This document shows positions 18,426 through 26,880 of a stretch of 64,000 nt of DNA, in pieces. The position numbers and the translations under genes are program-made. Below the pieces are notes generated by a model. That model was given only the letters and a program-made list of their open reading frames with translations. It was not told the DNA's origin and did not search any database. The stretch covers positions 4,588,001 to 4,652,000 of the forward strand of contig NZ_CP014504.1 in the NCBI RefSeq assembly GCF_001590605.1. Reading direction: 5' to 3'. This stretch comes from Pedobacter cryoconitis (GTDB lineage: Bacteria; Bacteroidota; Bacteroidia; Sphingobacteriales; Sphingobacteriaceae). How positions within the stretch are numbered: the stretch's first letter is position 1; each line of letters starts with the position of its first letter.

Positions 18426-18707
18426 ATGTCAACAGAAACAAAAGAAGAAACGTTTACACTGGAAGAGATTTTAACATCCCTTAAAACCTCGCATCGGCTG
18501 ATTTTATGGAATGATGATGTAAATACTTTTGATCATGTAATCTATTGTATGACAAAATACCTTGATTATACGGATTCGCAGGCAGAGAAAATTGCCTGGG
18601 AAGTCCATAATAAGGGTAAATGTGCTGTATTGGAAGGTTCTTTCACTGAAATGGAAGTCTACCGTAAAATTCTTCAGCAGGAAGGATTAACGGTAACTGT
18701 AGACTAG
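18426..18707 (+). CDS. clpS: ATP-dependent Clp protease adaptor ClpS
   Basis: Small cytosolic adaptor (93 residues) that brings N-degron substrates to ClpA/ClpC-ClpP. The ClpS core is clear: LILWNDDVNTFDHVIYCM near residues 25-42 carries the Asn-Asp pair and Met that bind the N-terminal residue, and HNKGKCAVLEGSFTEMEVYR follows. Transcribed alone from a box 4 nt before the ATG. Its stop overlaps the stop of the convergent thioredoxin-like gene in the palindrome CTAG (18704-18707). Confidence 0.95.
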   Translation: MSTETKEETFTLEEILTSLKTSHRLILWNDDVNTFDHVIYCMTKYLDYTDSQAEKIAWEVHNKGKCAVLEGSFTEMEVYRKILQQEGLTVTVD

Positions 18708-19306
18708 TTTTCCAGGTCGCTGATCAATGCGGTAAGTTCCAGCTGCGTCGTTTGTGTCTTATCTCTGGCATACCATAAATGCAAACGCTCTGCCAGTTCA
18801 AACATATCAGAAATTTCTGTTTTCCATTCTCCTAATAAGTCCTGCAGAGTTTCTGGCCTTGGCCCCCATTTGGAAATCAGTTCGCCGTTTGCATCCAGCA
18901 GCAGCAGCACAGGGATGGCGCGGCCTCCGTTTGTCAGGTGTGCATCTATTAGCGGCAAATTTTTATCTCTGAGCACAAAACGTAAAGAAAATTTCTCTGG
19001 TGCAAATTCAACCATCTTCTCAAAGATGGGAACGATCTGTGCGGCATCTCCACACCATCCTTCGGAAATCACCAATAACTGATAGCTTTTCTGCAGTTTT
19101 TTAATGGCTTGAATGAAAGCTTCATTGAGCACACCGGTCTTATCGACTCTGCTCATTCGCTGAACATTCATCTTGCTATAGTGCAGCATAGCTTCGCTAT
19201 GATCGTCGCCTGTTGTTTTATTGCTTTTAAGAAGAGAATCTATCAAATTCCTATACTTGGAATAAGTTAATCCTTCATTCACAAAAATATTACTGTAATT
19301 ACTCAT
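18704..19306 (-). CDS. Thioredoxin family protein with single-cysteine WCGDA site
   Basis: Thioredoxin-fold protein of 200 residues with an N-terminal helical extension of ~75 residues. The site reads W84-C85-G86-D87-A88, so the second Cys of CxxC is absent. The cis-Pro loop (GGRAIPVLLLL) is present. It cannot act as a classic dithiol reductase; a monothiol or thiol-transfer role is possible. No signal peptide, so probably cytosolic. This subfamily is common in Bacteroidota and uncharacterised as far as I know. Convergent with clpS, with a 4-bp overlap. Confidence 0.88.
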   Translation of the reverse strand: MSNYSNIFVNEGLTYSKYRNLIDSLLKSNKTTGDDHSEAMLHYSKMNVQRMSRVDKTGVLNEAFIQAIKKLQKSYQLLVISEGWCGDAAQIVPIFEKMVEFAPEKFSLRFVLRDKNLPLIDAHLTNGGRAIPVLLLLDANGELISKWGPRPETLQDLLGEWKTEISDMFELAERLHLWYARDKTQTTQLELTALISDLEN

Positions 19307-19400
19307 AATCGCGTTGTAATAAAATAGTTACCCCCGTTTTTTACCATTCTCAGGCCGTTACTTTGCCGTTATATAAAAATCTAAACACAGACTATTCTAA

Positions 19401-21887
19401 ATGAAGAACTATTGCGCAAAGTTTCTATTCGTAACTTTCACTATTTGTACCACAATTTTTCAACTAAATGCACAAACTCCTGCTACTGGTAAACTTACTG
19501 GAAAAGTAGTAGACATCCAAAATAATGAAACAGTTCCTTTTGCCACGGCAATATTAATTAATAAAAAAACAAAAGAGACTGTAAAGGTTGCGCAGACTGA
19601 TGCTGATGGCGCTTTGCTGATGAATAACATTCCCGCGGGAGTTTTCACTTTTAAGATCAGTTATGTGGGTTATCAGACCATGGTCAGGGATTCAGTAGCA
19701 ATCACTAAAAATCAGCGGATAATTAGCCTGGGCACGATAAAAATGAAGGCGTCCAAAGGAAATGTGCTGAGTGAGGTCACAATTTCGGGAAAGAAAAGCC
19801 CTATACAGCTGGGTATCGATAAAAAGGTTTTTTCTGTGGATCAGAGCCTGGTTAGTGAGGGCGGGTCTGCTGGTGATTTATTACAGAATGTACCTTCTGT
19901 ACAGACGGATGTTGACGGGAATGTGAGTTTGAGGGGTTCAACCGGGGTGAAGGTTTTAATTGATGGCAAACCTTCTTTAATTGCAGGTGGAAATGTTGCA
20001 CAGGTACTGGCTTCTATTCCGGCGAGCTCAATTGAAACGGTAGAGGTGATCACAAATCCGTCTGCAAAGTATGATGCAGAGGGACAGTCTGGTATTATTA
20101 ATATAGTCCTGAAGAAGAATACGAAGTTAGGGTTCAATGGAAATGTAGCTTTAACGGCAGGAAACAGAGATAACTACAATGGAAATGTGAGCTTAAGTTT
20201 CCAGAATAAGAAGATCAATATTTACGGAAATTATGGGTATCGTTATGGTAATCGCCCTGGTGGTGGTTATAATAATATTCAGTATCTGAACCGTAAGGAT
20301 TCATTGGCTTATGCGGATCAGTTGAGCAGAATGGAGTCTACAGATAAGAGTCATAATTTAAAAACGGGGTTGGATTATTATCTGACTGACAAAGATATTT
20401 TAAGTTTTTCGGGTGGGTTCAATAGCAGGGTTAATGACCGTACAGAGTTTTTGGATATCAACAAATATGCAGCGGGAAGGGTCCCTTTGGAGTTCAGCAA
20501 GAGGATAAACACGAATAATGGGACTGGTCATAGTTATGATTTAAATTTAGACTATAGTCATAAGTTTAAGCCGAATCAGGAGCTGACTTTCAATTTTGGG
20601 TATTCAACGGGTACGAATGATAATTTCCAGGTTTATAATACTTCGGTTTATAGTTTAAATGGGGTCCCTGCATCGTCAGTTCCGGATATCCTGAATAATA
20701 CGAATGATGGGACAAACAAGAATTATAATATCCAGCTGGACTATACTATGCCTTTGGGAAAACTCGGAAAAATTGAGACTGGTTATAGAAGCCAGATCAG
20801 GTTTTCTGATGCGAATACAGTGGCAAAGAGGTTTGATAATGCTTCGGGGGCTTATGTGGATAATCTTCCTTTATCGAATGATTTTGACAGTAAGGACCAG
20901 GTGCATGCGGTTTATTTAAATTATCAGAACCAGATTAAGAATTTCGGGTACCAGATTGGGTTAAGGGCTGAGGATGCATTGCTGAATACCACTTCTGGTG
21001 GGTATGATCAGTCGGGTGTGTTTGGTACTGCGCCTGCGCGTATTGCTTATAAGCGGTTATATCCGAGTGTTTATTTAACGCAGAAGTTTACTGGTGAGCA
21101 GCAGGTTCAGCTGAGTTATTCGAGAAGGGTAAACAGACCGAGGCCGTGGGATACGAATCCGTTCATCGATTATTCTGATCCGCTGAACTGGCGTAAGGGT
21201 AATCCAAATTTATTACCGGAGGATGTGCATTCTTTTGAGTTGGGTTATAGTAAGTTCTGGTCTAAGGTGACTTTGATTTCAAGTGTTTATTTGAGACAGA
21301 CGAATGATTTGATTCAAAGGGTAAGGTCTGTGCCTGATGCGGATGGGGTCATTATCACAACGCCTGAGAATTTAACGAAGGATCTTTCGAGTGGTTTGGA
21401 GTTTATTGCAAAGGTGGATGCGTTGAAGGTGTGGAATTTCACAGGGAATTTAAATGTTTATCATAGCAAGATTGACGGGGTGCCGGCTTTTGGTATTCAG
21501 GGAAATTCGGGATTTAGCTGGAATGCGAATCTGACGAATAATTTTGTGTTGCCGCATAGTATTACGTTGCAGGTAAGGGCGGATTATAATTCTTCGCAGG
21601 TGATGGCACAGGGCACGAGAAAGGCAATGTATGGTATTGATGGGGGTGCGAAGTATGATTTTAAAGGGAAAAAGGCTTCTCTTAGTTTGAATGTGAGGGA
21701 TATTTTTAATACGAGAAAGTTCGGGATGTTAACGCAGGATGCGAATTCTATTATCGATTTTCAAAGGTATCAGCAGGGGCCTATGGGGAATTTGACGTTT
21801 TCTTATCGGTTCGGAAAAACTAGTTTTATGAAGAAGGGTAAGAAGGTGGAGCAGCAAGAGAGTAAGGCTGACGAAGGTTCCTTCTAA
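19401..21887 (+). CDS. Outer-membrane beta-barrel receptor (TonB-dependent-like, CarboxypepD_reg + plug)
   Basis: Outer-membrane protein of 828 residues. A signal peptide ends at NAQ (about residue 25). A carboxypeptidase regulatory-like domain spans ~29-110 (TGKLTGKVVDIQNNETVPFA). A plug follows at ~130-235 (GGSAGDLLQNVPSVQTDVDGN, LIDGKPS, IEVITNPSAKYDAEGQSGII), then an outer-membrane beta-barrel with many aromatic-rich strands (RRVNRPRPWDTNPF, GNPNLLPEDVHSFELGY). This is the family often annotated as outer membrane beta-barrel protein, distinct from SusC. No SusD neighbour, so the substrate is unknown. A long hairpin follows at 21934-21997. Confidence 0.92.
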   Translation: MKNYCAKFLFVTFTICTTIFQLNAQTPATGKLTGKVVDIQNNETVPFATAILINKKTKETVKVAQTDADGALLMNNIPAGVFTFKISYVGYQTMVRDSVAITKNQRIISLGTIKMKASKGNVLSEVTISGKKSPIQLGIDKKVFSVDQSLVSEGGSAGDLLQNVPSVQTDVDGNVSLRGSTGVKVLIDGKPSLIAGGNVAQVLASIPASSIETVEVITNPSAKYDAEGQSGIINIVLKKNTKLGFNGNVALTAGNRDNYNGNVSLSFQNKKINIYGNYGYRYGNRPGGGYNNIQYLNRKDSLAYADQLSRMESTDKSHNLKTGLDYYLTDKDILSFSGGFNSRVNDRTEFLDINKYAAGRVPLEFSKRINTNNGTGHSYDLNLDYSHKFKPNQELTFNFGYSTGTNDNFQVYNTSVYSLNGVPASSVPDILNNTNDGTNKNYNIQLDYTMPLGKLGKIETGYRSQIRFSDANTVAKRFDNASGAYVDNLPLSNDFDSKDQVHAVYLNYQNQIKNFGYQIGLRAEDALLNTTSGGYDQSGVFGTAPARIAYKRLYPSVYLTQKFTGEQQVQLSYSRRVNRPRPWDTNPFIDYSDPLNWRKGNPNLLPEDVHSFELGYSKFWSKVTLISSVYLRQTNDLIQRVRSVPDADGVIITTPENLTKDLSSGLEFIAKVDALKVWNFTGNLNVYHSKIDGVPAFGIQGNSGFSWNANLTNNFVLPHSITLQVRADYNSSQVMAQGTRKAMYGIDGGAKYDFKGKKASLSLNVRDIFNTRKFGMLTQDANSIIDFQRYQQGPMGNLTFSYRFGKTSFMKKGKKVEQQESKADEGSF

Positions 21888-21933
21888 GGGGGCTTTGTGT
21901 GGGGGTTTCGCCACCAGGGTTTTAAAAAAAAGC

Positions 21934-21997
21934 AGCCGTGTATTTTGACGGATTTCTCTGAAGAGAGAAACATTGTCAAAATACACGGCTGACTTTT
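21934..21997 (+). terminator. Strong terminator hairpin, 16-bp perfect stem
   Basis: AGCCGTGTATTTTGAC (21934-21949) pairs exactly with 21975-21990. A nested TTTCTCT/AGAGAAA stem sits in the loop. A-run before and T-run after the stem would let it work in both directions. Confidence 0.88.
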
Positions 21998-22105
21998 TTA
22001 TTAAAAATCATAATTTAGTGAAACCCATTGGCACTCAGGCCCTCCTTCTGCGTCATGGGAAATAGGGCGGATAGTTTGGCAGGGATTTTTAAGGAAAACT
22101 TTTAT

Positions 22106-22440
22106 TTTTAGACTGGGCTTTTAGCAGAACCCTTAGAACAAAATTCAGATATGCTTCTTGTTATGCTTTTAGACAGGGCTTTTAGCAGAACCCTTAGGAT
22201 AAAATTCAGATATAATTATTGTTATGCTTTTAGATAGGACTATTAGAGGAGCCCTTAGGACAAAATTCAGATATAATTATTGTTATGCTTTTAGATAGGG
22301 CTTTTAGCAGTACCCTTAGAACAAAATTCAGATATACTTTTTGTTATGCTTTTAGACTGGGCTATTAGAGGAGCCCTTAGGACAAAATTCAGATATAATT
22401 ATTGTTATGCTTTTAGATGGGGTTATTAGAGAATCTTTTC
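22106..22440. repeat. 61-bp tandem repeat array, five copies plus a decayed sixth
   Basis: Copies start at 22106, 22167, 22228, 22289 and 22350, each exactly 61 bp, with a partial copy from 22411. Each unit begins TTTTAGA, contains a GGG...CCC imperfect hairpin, then ACAAAATTCAGATAT, and ends TTGTTATGC. Copies 1, 2 and 4 share the core CTTTTAGCAG, while 3 and 5 share CTATTAGAGG, so at least two unit types alternate. No open frame runs through it. The 22000-22105 stretch before it holds nothing I can identify. Confidence 0.95.
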
Positions 22441-22458
22441 GAAGAAATAACAGTAAAT

Positions 22459-22559
22459 TATATTTACCTTGCATTGTTATGCTTAGTAAAGCCTCCTTTT
22501 CTTCGGAAGAGCGTAACTAAGTAAGTTGTTTAGCCTTCGGTCGCATCCGGGGCTTTTTT
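22459..22559 (+). ncRNA. Candidate structured RNA or leader with terminator
   Basis: A TATATTTA box (7 of 8 to TAnnTTTG) at 22459-22466 precedes GTTATG (22476-22481), which can pair with CGTAAC (22512-22517). Inside is CTTTTC-TTCG-GAAGAG, a stem with a UUCG tetraloop (22496-22511). A terminator-like hairpin (AGCC...GGCT with inner CGG/CCG, then six T) closes it at 22532-22559, 27 bases before the lipoprotein pseudogene. It may be a small RNA or an attenuator leader. It matches no RNA family I recognise, and no search was possible. Confidence 0.4.
22532..22559 (+). terminator. Terminator/attenuator hairpin
   Basis: AGCC-TT-CGG and CCG-GGCT pair around TCGCAT and are followed by TTTTTT. It lies between the 61-bp array and the decayed cytochrome gene. 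Confidence 0.65.
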
Positions 22560-22586
22560 GTTTTTGGCGATTAAATAACCCAAAGT

Positions 22587-23002
22587 ATGGTTTCAAATTT
22601 AATAAAGCTAAATTTAGGTAGTTTGCTTATTTGCATTATTATCGCATGTTCAAATAACACAGGCAAAGAAAATACTCAATTAGTCAAACCATTAACTGAT
22701 ACCTGCGGAGATTTAAGGAAATATACTGGCAGCTTTATATTGTCTGATGTGGGCTGTTCAGGTTGTCATTCCACTTGAGAAAAAAGGATTTTCTATGACA
22801 TCCCAACATTTTCAGAAGTAGCTGCAACTGATAGCTTAAAATTAGCGATTACATCGCTAAAACAAAGCACAATAATTTATACATCAAGAAACCTATGCTT
22901 AAGGAGCATAGTAACAAAAAGCTTGATAGTCTAAGTGAATGTCAGAAAAAAAGCCTGATCCACTATATCAAAGATTGCAACAGAAAGATTCCTAAGATAT
23001 AA
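22587..23002 (+). pseudogene. Decayed c-type cytochrome lipoprotein gene
   Basis: The first 63 codons give a lipoprotein signal (LLICIIIAC, Cys21) and a heme c motif CSGCH, then TGA at 22776. The same frame continues as readable protein (EKRIFYDIPTFSEVAATDS...) to about 22885. There a frameshift moves the homologous reading to another frame: PMLKEHSNKKLDSL, then SLIHYIKDC, to the stop at 23000-23002. Order CxxCH, then PML (possible Met ligand), then a C-terminal YI helix fits a monoheme cytochrome c of ~138 residues. With both a stop and a frameshift the gene looks inactive. The 63-residue piece alone could still be made but could not bind heme normally. Confidence 0.65.
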
Positions 23003-23051
23003 TATCTTTCAAAATGATATATCCCACTATTACAAATGCTTTGGGGTTCTT

Positions 23052-23390
23052 TTACCAGATGTAAGTGTTCAATCTTTCTTCTAATTGTGCGAGTTCCTCG
23101 CGAACGTCAATGGTGATTTCTATGGAATGACAGTACTCGTCATCTTCGAGGACTTGCTTTAGTGCAGCTATTCCAAGTTTAAGGTCGTCTTTGAGCTCCT
23201 CGGTTGGCCATACATAAATACGGCCGAATTGTACGAGACAGAATGCGGCAGCCCGGAGTACGTCAGCACTGTCTTTATGGAGTTCTTCTGACAGGGTTTT
23301 CCGGACGTGAGCTGCCAGACCTGTTTTTTTCATCATCGTGCCGTACCAATCGGCGGCAGGGTCGTTATCCCATGGTTGATCTCCCCACAT
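23052..23390 (-). CDS. DUF4259-like protein
   Basis: Cytosolic protein of 112 residues with no signal peptide. The start MWGDQPWDNDPAADWYG resembles the W-G-x-x-x-F/W-D-N-D-x-A-x-D-W opening of DUF4259 proteins. The rest is helical and acidic (LAQLEERLNTYIW at the end). Function is unknown, and no neighbouring gene gives a clue. It stands alone between the decayed cytochrome gene and the divergent Nudix gene. Confidence 0.75.
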   Translation of the reverse strand: MWGDQPWDNDPAADWYGTMMKKTGLAAHVRKTLSEELHKDSADVLRAAAFCLVQFGRIYVWPTEELKDDLKLGIAALKQVLEDDEYCHSIEITIDVREELAQLEERLNTYIW

Positions 23391-23512
23391 ATGGTTGTGT
23401 TTTGATTTGATTTGATTAATGGTAGAACAGTTGAGTTTGAAAATTGTTGCCTGATTTCGGGCTTTAGATTTACAGTTACTTATACTTTTTAGAAATTTTG
23501 TAACTTGCGGGC

Positions 23513-24067
23513 ATGGAAGAGCACAATCCCTGGACTATTCTGGATAGCCGAAAGATTTATGAGAATAATTGGATTGGGGTTACTGAACATCAGGTTCTTA
23601 ATCCTTCTGGTGGAAAAGGCATTTATGGGGAAGTTCATTTCCGGAATTATGCGATCGGTATTTTACCGCTGGATCAGGATATGAATACCTGGCTTGTGGG
23701 ACAGTACCGTTTTCCAATAAAGGCTTATAGCTGGGAGATTCCGGAAGGGGGCGGCCCGCTGGGGCTGGAACCGCTGGATAGTGCTAAGCGTGAGCTGCAG
23801 GAAGAGACTGGATTGATAGCTACGGAATGGATGGAGGTGCAAAGGATGCATTTATCAAATTCGGTGAGCAATGAGCTGGCCATTATTTATATTGCAAGGG
23901 GCCTGACTATGGGGGAAGCTGAACCGGAAGAGACGGAAGAGCTGGTTTTACGGAAGTTACCGTTTGAGGAAGCTTACCACATGGCTATGGATGGGAGAAT
24001 TACCGATAGCATGAGCGTTGCAGCATTGTTGAAAACCAAAATATTATTACTCGAAGGCAAACTATAA
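23513..24067 (+). CDS. Nudix hydrolase, ADP-ribose pyrophosphatase-like
   Basis: Hydrolyses a nucleoside diphosphate linked to another group, with ADP-ribose or a nucleotide sugar the usual substrate for this subfamily. The 184-residue chain has the upstream WEIPEGGG strand and a Nudix helix AKRELQEETGLI (REx-x-EExG). The first Glu of the box is one residue closer to REL than in the strict consensus. It lies 6 bases before the acyltransferase gene and probably shares its transcript. A weak TAACTTGC box (6 of 8) ends 4 nt before the ATG. Confidence 0.88.
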   Translation: MEEHNPWTILDSRKIYENNWIGVTEHQVLNPSGGKGIYGEVHFRNYAIGILPLDQDMNTWLVGQYRFPIKAYSWEIPEGGGPLGLEPLDSAKRELQEETGLIATEWMEVQRMHLSNSVSNELAIIYIARGLTMGEAEPEETEELVLRKLPFEEAYHMAMDGRITDSMSVAALLKTKILLLEGKL

Positions 24068-24073
24068 AATTAT

Positions 24074-24808
24074 ATGAACAAATTTCTGGGATATATCCTG
24101 ACTCCCGTATTTTACTTTTTCTTTTTCCTGACCCTGATTATTTTTCAACCTATTCAATGGGTGTGCTTTCGCCTTTTTGGTTATAAGGCACATAAGGTAT
24201 CGGTTGATTACCTGAATTTCTTTTTGACGTATTGCCAGGTCTTTTTAGGCAATTCAATAACTTTTGTGAATCAACAGGAGCTGCCAGCTGACAGACCCGT
24301 TATTTTTGTAGCGAATCACCAGAGTATGTATGATATCCCCGGGATTATCTGGTTTTTGAAGAAGCACCATGTGAAGTTTATTTCCAAGATTGAACTGACT
24401 AAGGGTATTCCTTCGATCTCGTTTAATCTGAAGTACGGGGGCGGCGCAAATATCAATCGTAAGGATAGTAAGCAGGCAGTTTCTGAGATCATTAAGCTGG
24501 GCAGAAGGATGAAAGACAATAATTGGTCAGCGATGATTTTTGCGGAGGGTACAAGGGCTAAGGATGGTTTGATGAAGCCTTTTCATGTTGGGGGAATTGC
24601 CACTTTATTGAAAGCTGCTCCTGATGCGCTGATTGTACCGATTGCAATTGAGAATTCCTGGAAGATTGTTCAGTATGGGGCATTCCCACTGAGCTGCGGA
24701 GAAAAGATCAGATGGACTGTCCTCCCTCCTGTTCCAATTGCAGGACTGAACCCTGAAGAATTGACATTGGCAGCCGAACAGGCGATCAGAAAGTTCCTGA
24801 AGCAGTAG
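24074..24808 (+). CDS. plsC: 1-acyl-sn-glycerol-3-phosphate acyltransferase
   Basis: Inner-membrane enzyme that acylates lysophosphatidic acid to phosphatidic acid. It has 244 residues, with one or two N-terminal hydrophobic segments (6-32). The catalytic NHQSMYD motif (His82, Asp87) matches NHx4D, and the phosphate-binding motif is IFAEGTRAKDG near 154-164. Later VPIAIEN is the third conserved block. It starts 6 bases after the Nudix stop. Confidence 0.93.
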   Translation: MNKFLGYILTPVFYFFFFLTLIIFQPIQWVCFRLFGYKAHKVSVDYLNFFLTYCQVFLGNSITFVNQQELPADRPVIFVANHQSMYDIPGIIWFLKKHHVKFISKIELTKGIPSISFNLKYGGGANINRKDSKQAVSEIIKLGRRMKDNNWSAMIFAEGTRAKDGLMKPFHVGGIATLLKAAPDALIVPIAIENSWKIVQYGAFPLSCGEKIRWTVLPPVPIAGLNPEELTLAAEQAIRKFLKQ

Positions 24809-24846
24809 TCCGGCTTTTTGTTAAGGCAACAGGCTAACTGTTGCGC

Positions 24847-25596
24847 TTAGATGTTTTTATTTTCTATCCGTTTGAAAAACTCATCCCGGTAGGTATCACC
24901 GATAGGGATAATTTTACCGCAGATCGCTATCCGGCTGCGCTCTATGCTTTCAATTTTGTCGAGCGCGATGATATAGGATTTATGTACCCTGATAAACTGA
25001 GCCGAAGGCAGGGTCTCTTCCATTTTCTTCATGTTCTGAAGGGTAATGACCCTTTCGTTCCTGGTGAATATGGAGATATAGTCTTTCAGTCCTTCGATGT
25101 AAAGAATATCACTGAGTTCAATTTTCTGGATTTTATGCTCGGTCTTCACAAAGATGAAATCCTGAACAGGCTGAATTGTAACTGCAGGGGGAGCTACCAC
25201 TGGCGCAGGAGCGGGAACAGCTACCGTTTCTGCATTATTTTTATGCTGGTTATGGACTTTTTCTACAGCTTTATAAAAACGGTCAAAAGCAATAGGTTTC
25301 AGCAAATAATCAGATACATTTAAATCATAACTTTCCAGTGCATATTGTGAATAGGCGGTAGTCAGGATGTATTTAGCTTTGTTATTGGCAATTTTAAGGA
25401 ATTGAATCCCTGTCAGATCAGGCATCTGAATGTCCAGAAATACCAGGTCAATTCCGCCCGCCTGAACAAGCTGCAGAGCTTCGATGGCATTCTCCGTTCT
25501 CGTCACCAACTCTAAAAAGGGCACTTTTGAGATATAATCCTCAATGATATCAAGCGCTAATGGCTCATCATCTACAGCTATACATTTTAGTATCAT
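24847..25596 (-). CDS. LytTR family response regulator
   Basis: DNA-binding response regulator of 249 residues when started at MILKCIAVDDE. The receiver domain (DDEP at 9-12, phospho-acceptor Asp55 in FLDIQMPD) is followed by an Ala/Pro/Val linker and a C-terminal LytTR domain (DFIFVKTEHKIQKIEL, FIRVHKSYIIAL). I prefer the ATG at 25596 to the longer frame at 25626, because it gives the canonical receiver N-terminus. The LytS-type kinase gene lies directly upstream (20-base gap), so the pair is an operon. The target genes are not shown. Confidence 0.93.
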   Translation of the reverse strand: MILKCIAVDDEPLALDIIEDYISKVPFLELVTRTENAIEALQLVQAGGIDLVFLDIQMPDLTGIQFLKIANNKAKYILTTAYSQYALESYDLNVSDYLLKPIAFDRFYKAVEKVHNQHKNNAETVAVPAPAPVVAPPAVTIQPVQDFIFVKTEHKIQKIELSDILYIEGLKDYISIFTRNERVITLQNMKKMEETLPSAQFIRVHKSYIIALDKIESIERSRIAICGKIIPIGDTYRDEFFKRIENKNI

Positions 25597-25615
25597 TATA
25601 ATTATTTTTATCTTT

Positions 25616-26641
25616 TTATATGTCAAGCATGAGCTCGCTTGTATAATGGGTAGCCGAATTTACGATATTTAACTTATACCTCTCAGGATAAAGTAACTGT
25701 AAACGGCGCTCTACGTTATTCAGGCCTACCCCTCCTACTTCATCCTTATTCCCATTACTTTTCTTATTCGTAATACTGAAATGCAGTATTTTCTGGTTCG
25801 CAATAATATTGATCCGGATTGGGTCTGTAGGATCATTGGCCACGCCGTGTTTGAAAGCGTTTTCCACGAAGGAAATCAGAATTAATGGAATAATCTGCTG
25901 GTCATCAATTTCGCCGTTCAGGGTCATCTCTACTGCTGCACCATTTTTAAACCTTAGTTTCTGCAGCTCAATATAACTTTGTACATACTCAATTTCCTTA
26001 CGCAAAGCAACCCAGCTATCATTACTTTCATAGATCATATAACGCATGATCTCCGCTAGCTTTAAAATGGCATCTGCTGTTTTATCCGATTTCTGATAGG
26101 CAAGTGAATAGATATTATTTAAAGAATTAAACAGAAAATGCGGGTTTAGCTGTGATTTAAGGAATTGTAATTCCATGTCTTTTCTTTCTGTTTCAAGACT
26201 GCGCTGAATACGGATATTGCTAAACCAGTCCAGCATAAATTTGATCAGACAACTGGAAATAATAAAGAATCCAGATATGAATACCGAACTAATCATATAC
26301 AGATTGAGGTCGGAGTGTGTGGTAACCCCGGTTTTAGGGTTTGTATGTTCCAGCATCACGTCCCGGTAAAGTAAGGCCAATCCCGTTTTTAAAAACATCA
26401 TGACCACAATCAAGGCCACAATAGAAATTACATAAATCCAGTACTTTTTCAGCAACTGAGGGATAAGAAGCGTATAGTTAATATAAAATATGGAAATATT
26501 GATAATGGAAAAATAACATATACTCACCAAAATGTATTCCCTGGTCATCTTCTCTTTATTGAAGAATATCATCAGGGCCATAATTACCCCTAAAAATAAC
26601 CAGTAAACAGAATGTACAATCAGCGCTCTTTTATCCTTCAT
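25616..26641 (-). CDS. LytS-type sensor histidine kinase
   Basis: Membrane histidine kinase of 341 residues. Four hydrophobic segments fill residues ~7-145. The His_kinase domain contains LKSQLNPHFLFNSLNNIY, with the phospho-accepting His in NPHFLFN. An HATPase region follows (VENAFKHG, GVGLNNVERRL). This class pairs with LytTR regulators, and that gene follows 20 bases downstream. No extracellular sensor domain is obvious, so sensing may be through the membrane segments. Confidence 0.93.
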   Translation of the reverse strand: MKDKRALIVHSVYWLFLGVIMALMIFFNKEKMTREYILVSICYFSIINISIFYINYTLLIPQLLKKYWIYVISIVALIVVMMFLKTGLALLYRDVMLEHTNPKTGVTTHSDLNLYMISSVFISGFFIISSCLIKFMLDWFSNIRIQRSLETERKDMELQFLKSQLNPHFLFNSLNNIYSLAYQKSDKTADAILKLAEIMRYMIYESNDSWVALRKEIEYVQSYIELQKLRFKNGAAVEMTLNGEIDDQQIIPLILISFVENAFKHGVANDPTDPIRINIIANQKILHFSITNKKSNGNKDEVGGVGLNNVERRLQLLYPERYKLNIVNSATHYTSELMLDI

Positions 26642-26857
26642 TTGATTTTTATTGTTTTAAACAGCTATAGTTTTAGTGACCGCTCAAAGTAATGAAAGTA
26701 ACGTTTTTAAGTCATAGGTTTCGACGAACTGGCATTTTTTTTCTACCAACGCCCGAAAATAGGATTTTCACCACTTATTGGCAAAATAACCCGTTGATCT
26801 ATAATTATATCCAATTGGTATAATACATTTTAGCCAGAATAATTTTATGAGTCTATT

Positions 26858-26877
26858 TGTTTCATCAAAACGAAACA
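26858..26877. promoter_or_regulatory. Inverted repeat before a small membrane-protein gene
   Basis: TGTTTC and GAAACA form a 6-bp palindrome with an 8-base spacer, ending 3 bases before the ATG at 26881. It could be an operator or a chance repeat. Confidence 0.3.
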
Positions 26878-26880
26878 ATT

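Noticed and set aside
18704..18707. Overlap of clpS and thioredoxin-like stops as a regulatory feature
   Set aside because: A 4-base CTAG shared by convergent stop codons is simple compaction. No terminator structure is formed there.
22106..22440. CRISPR array
   Set aside because: Copies are directly abutting 61-bp units with no distinct spacers, and no cas gene is present.
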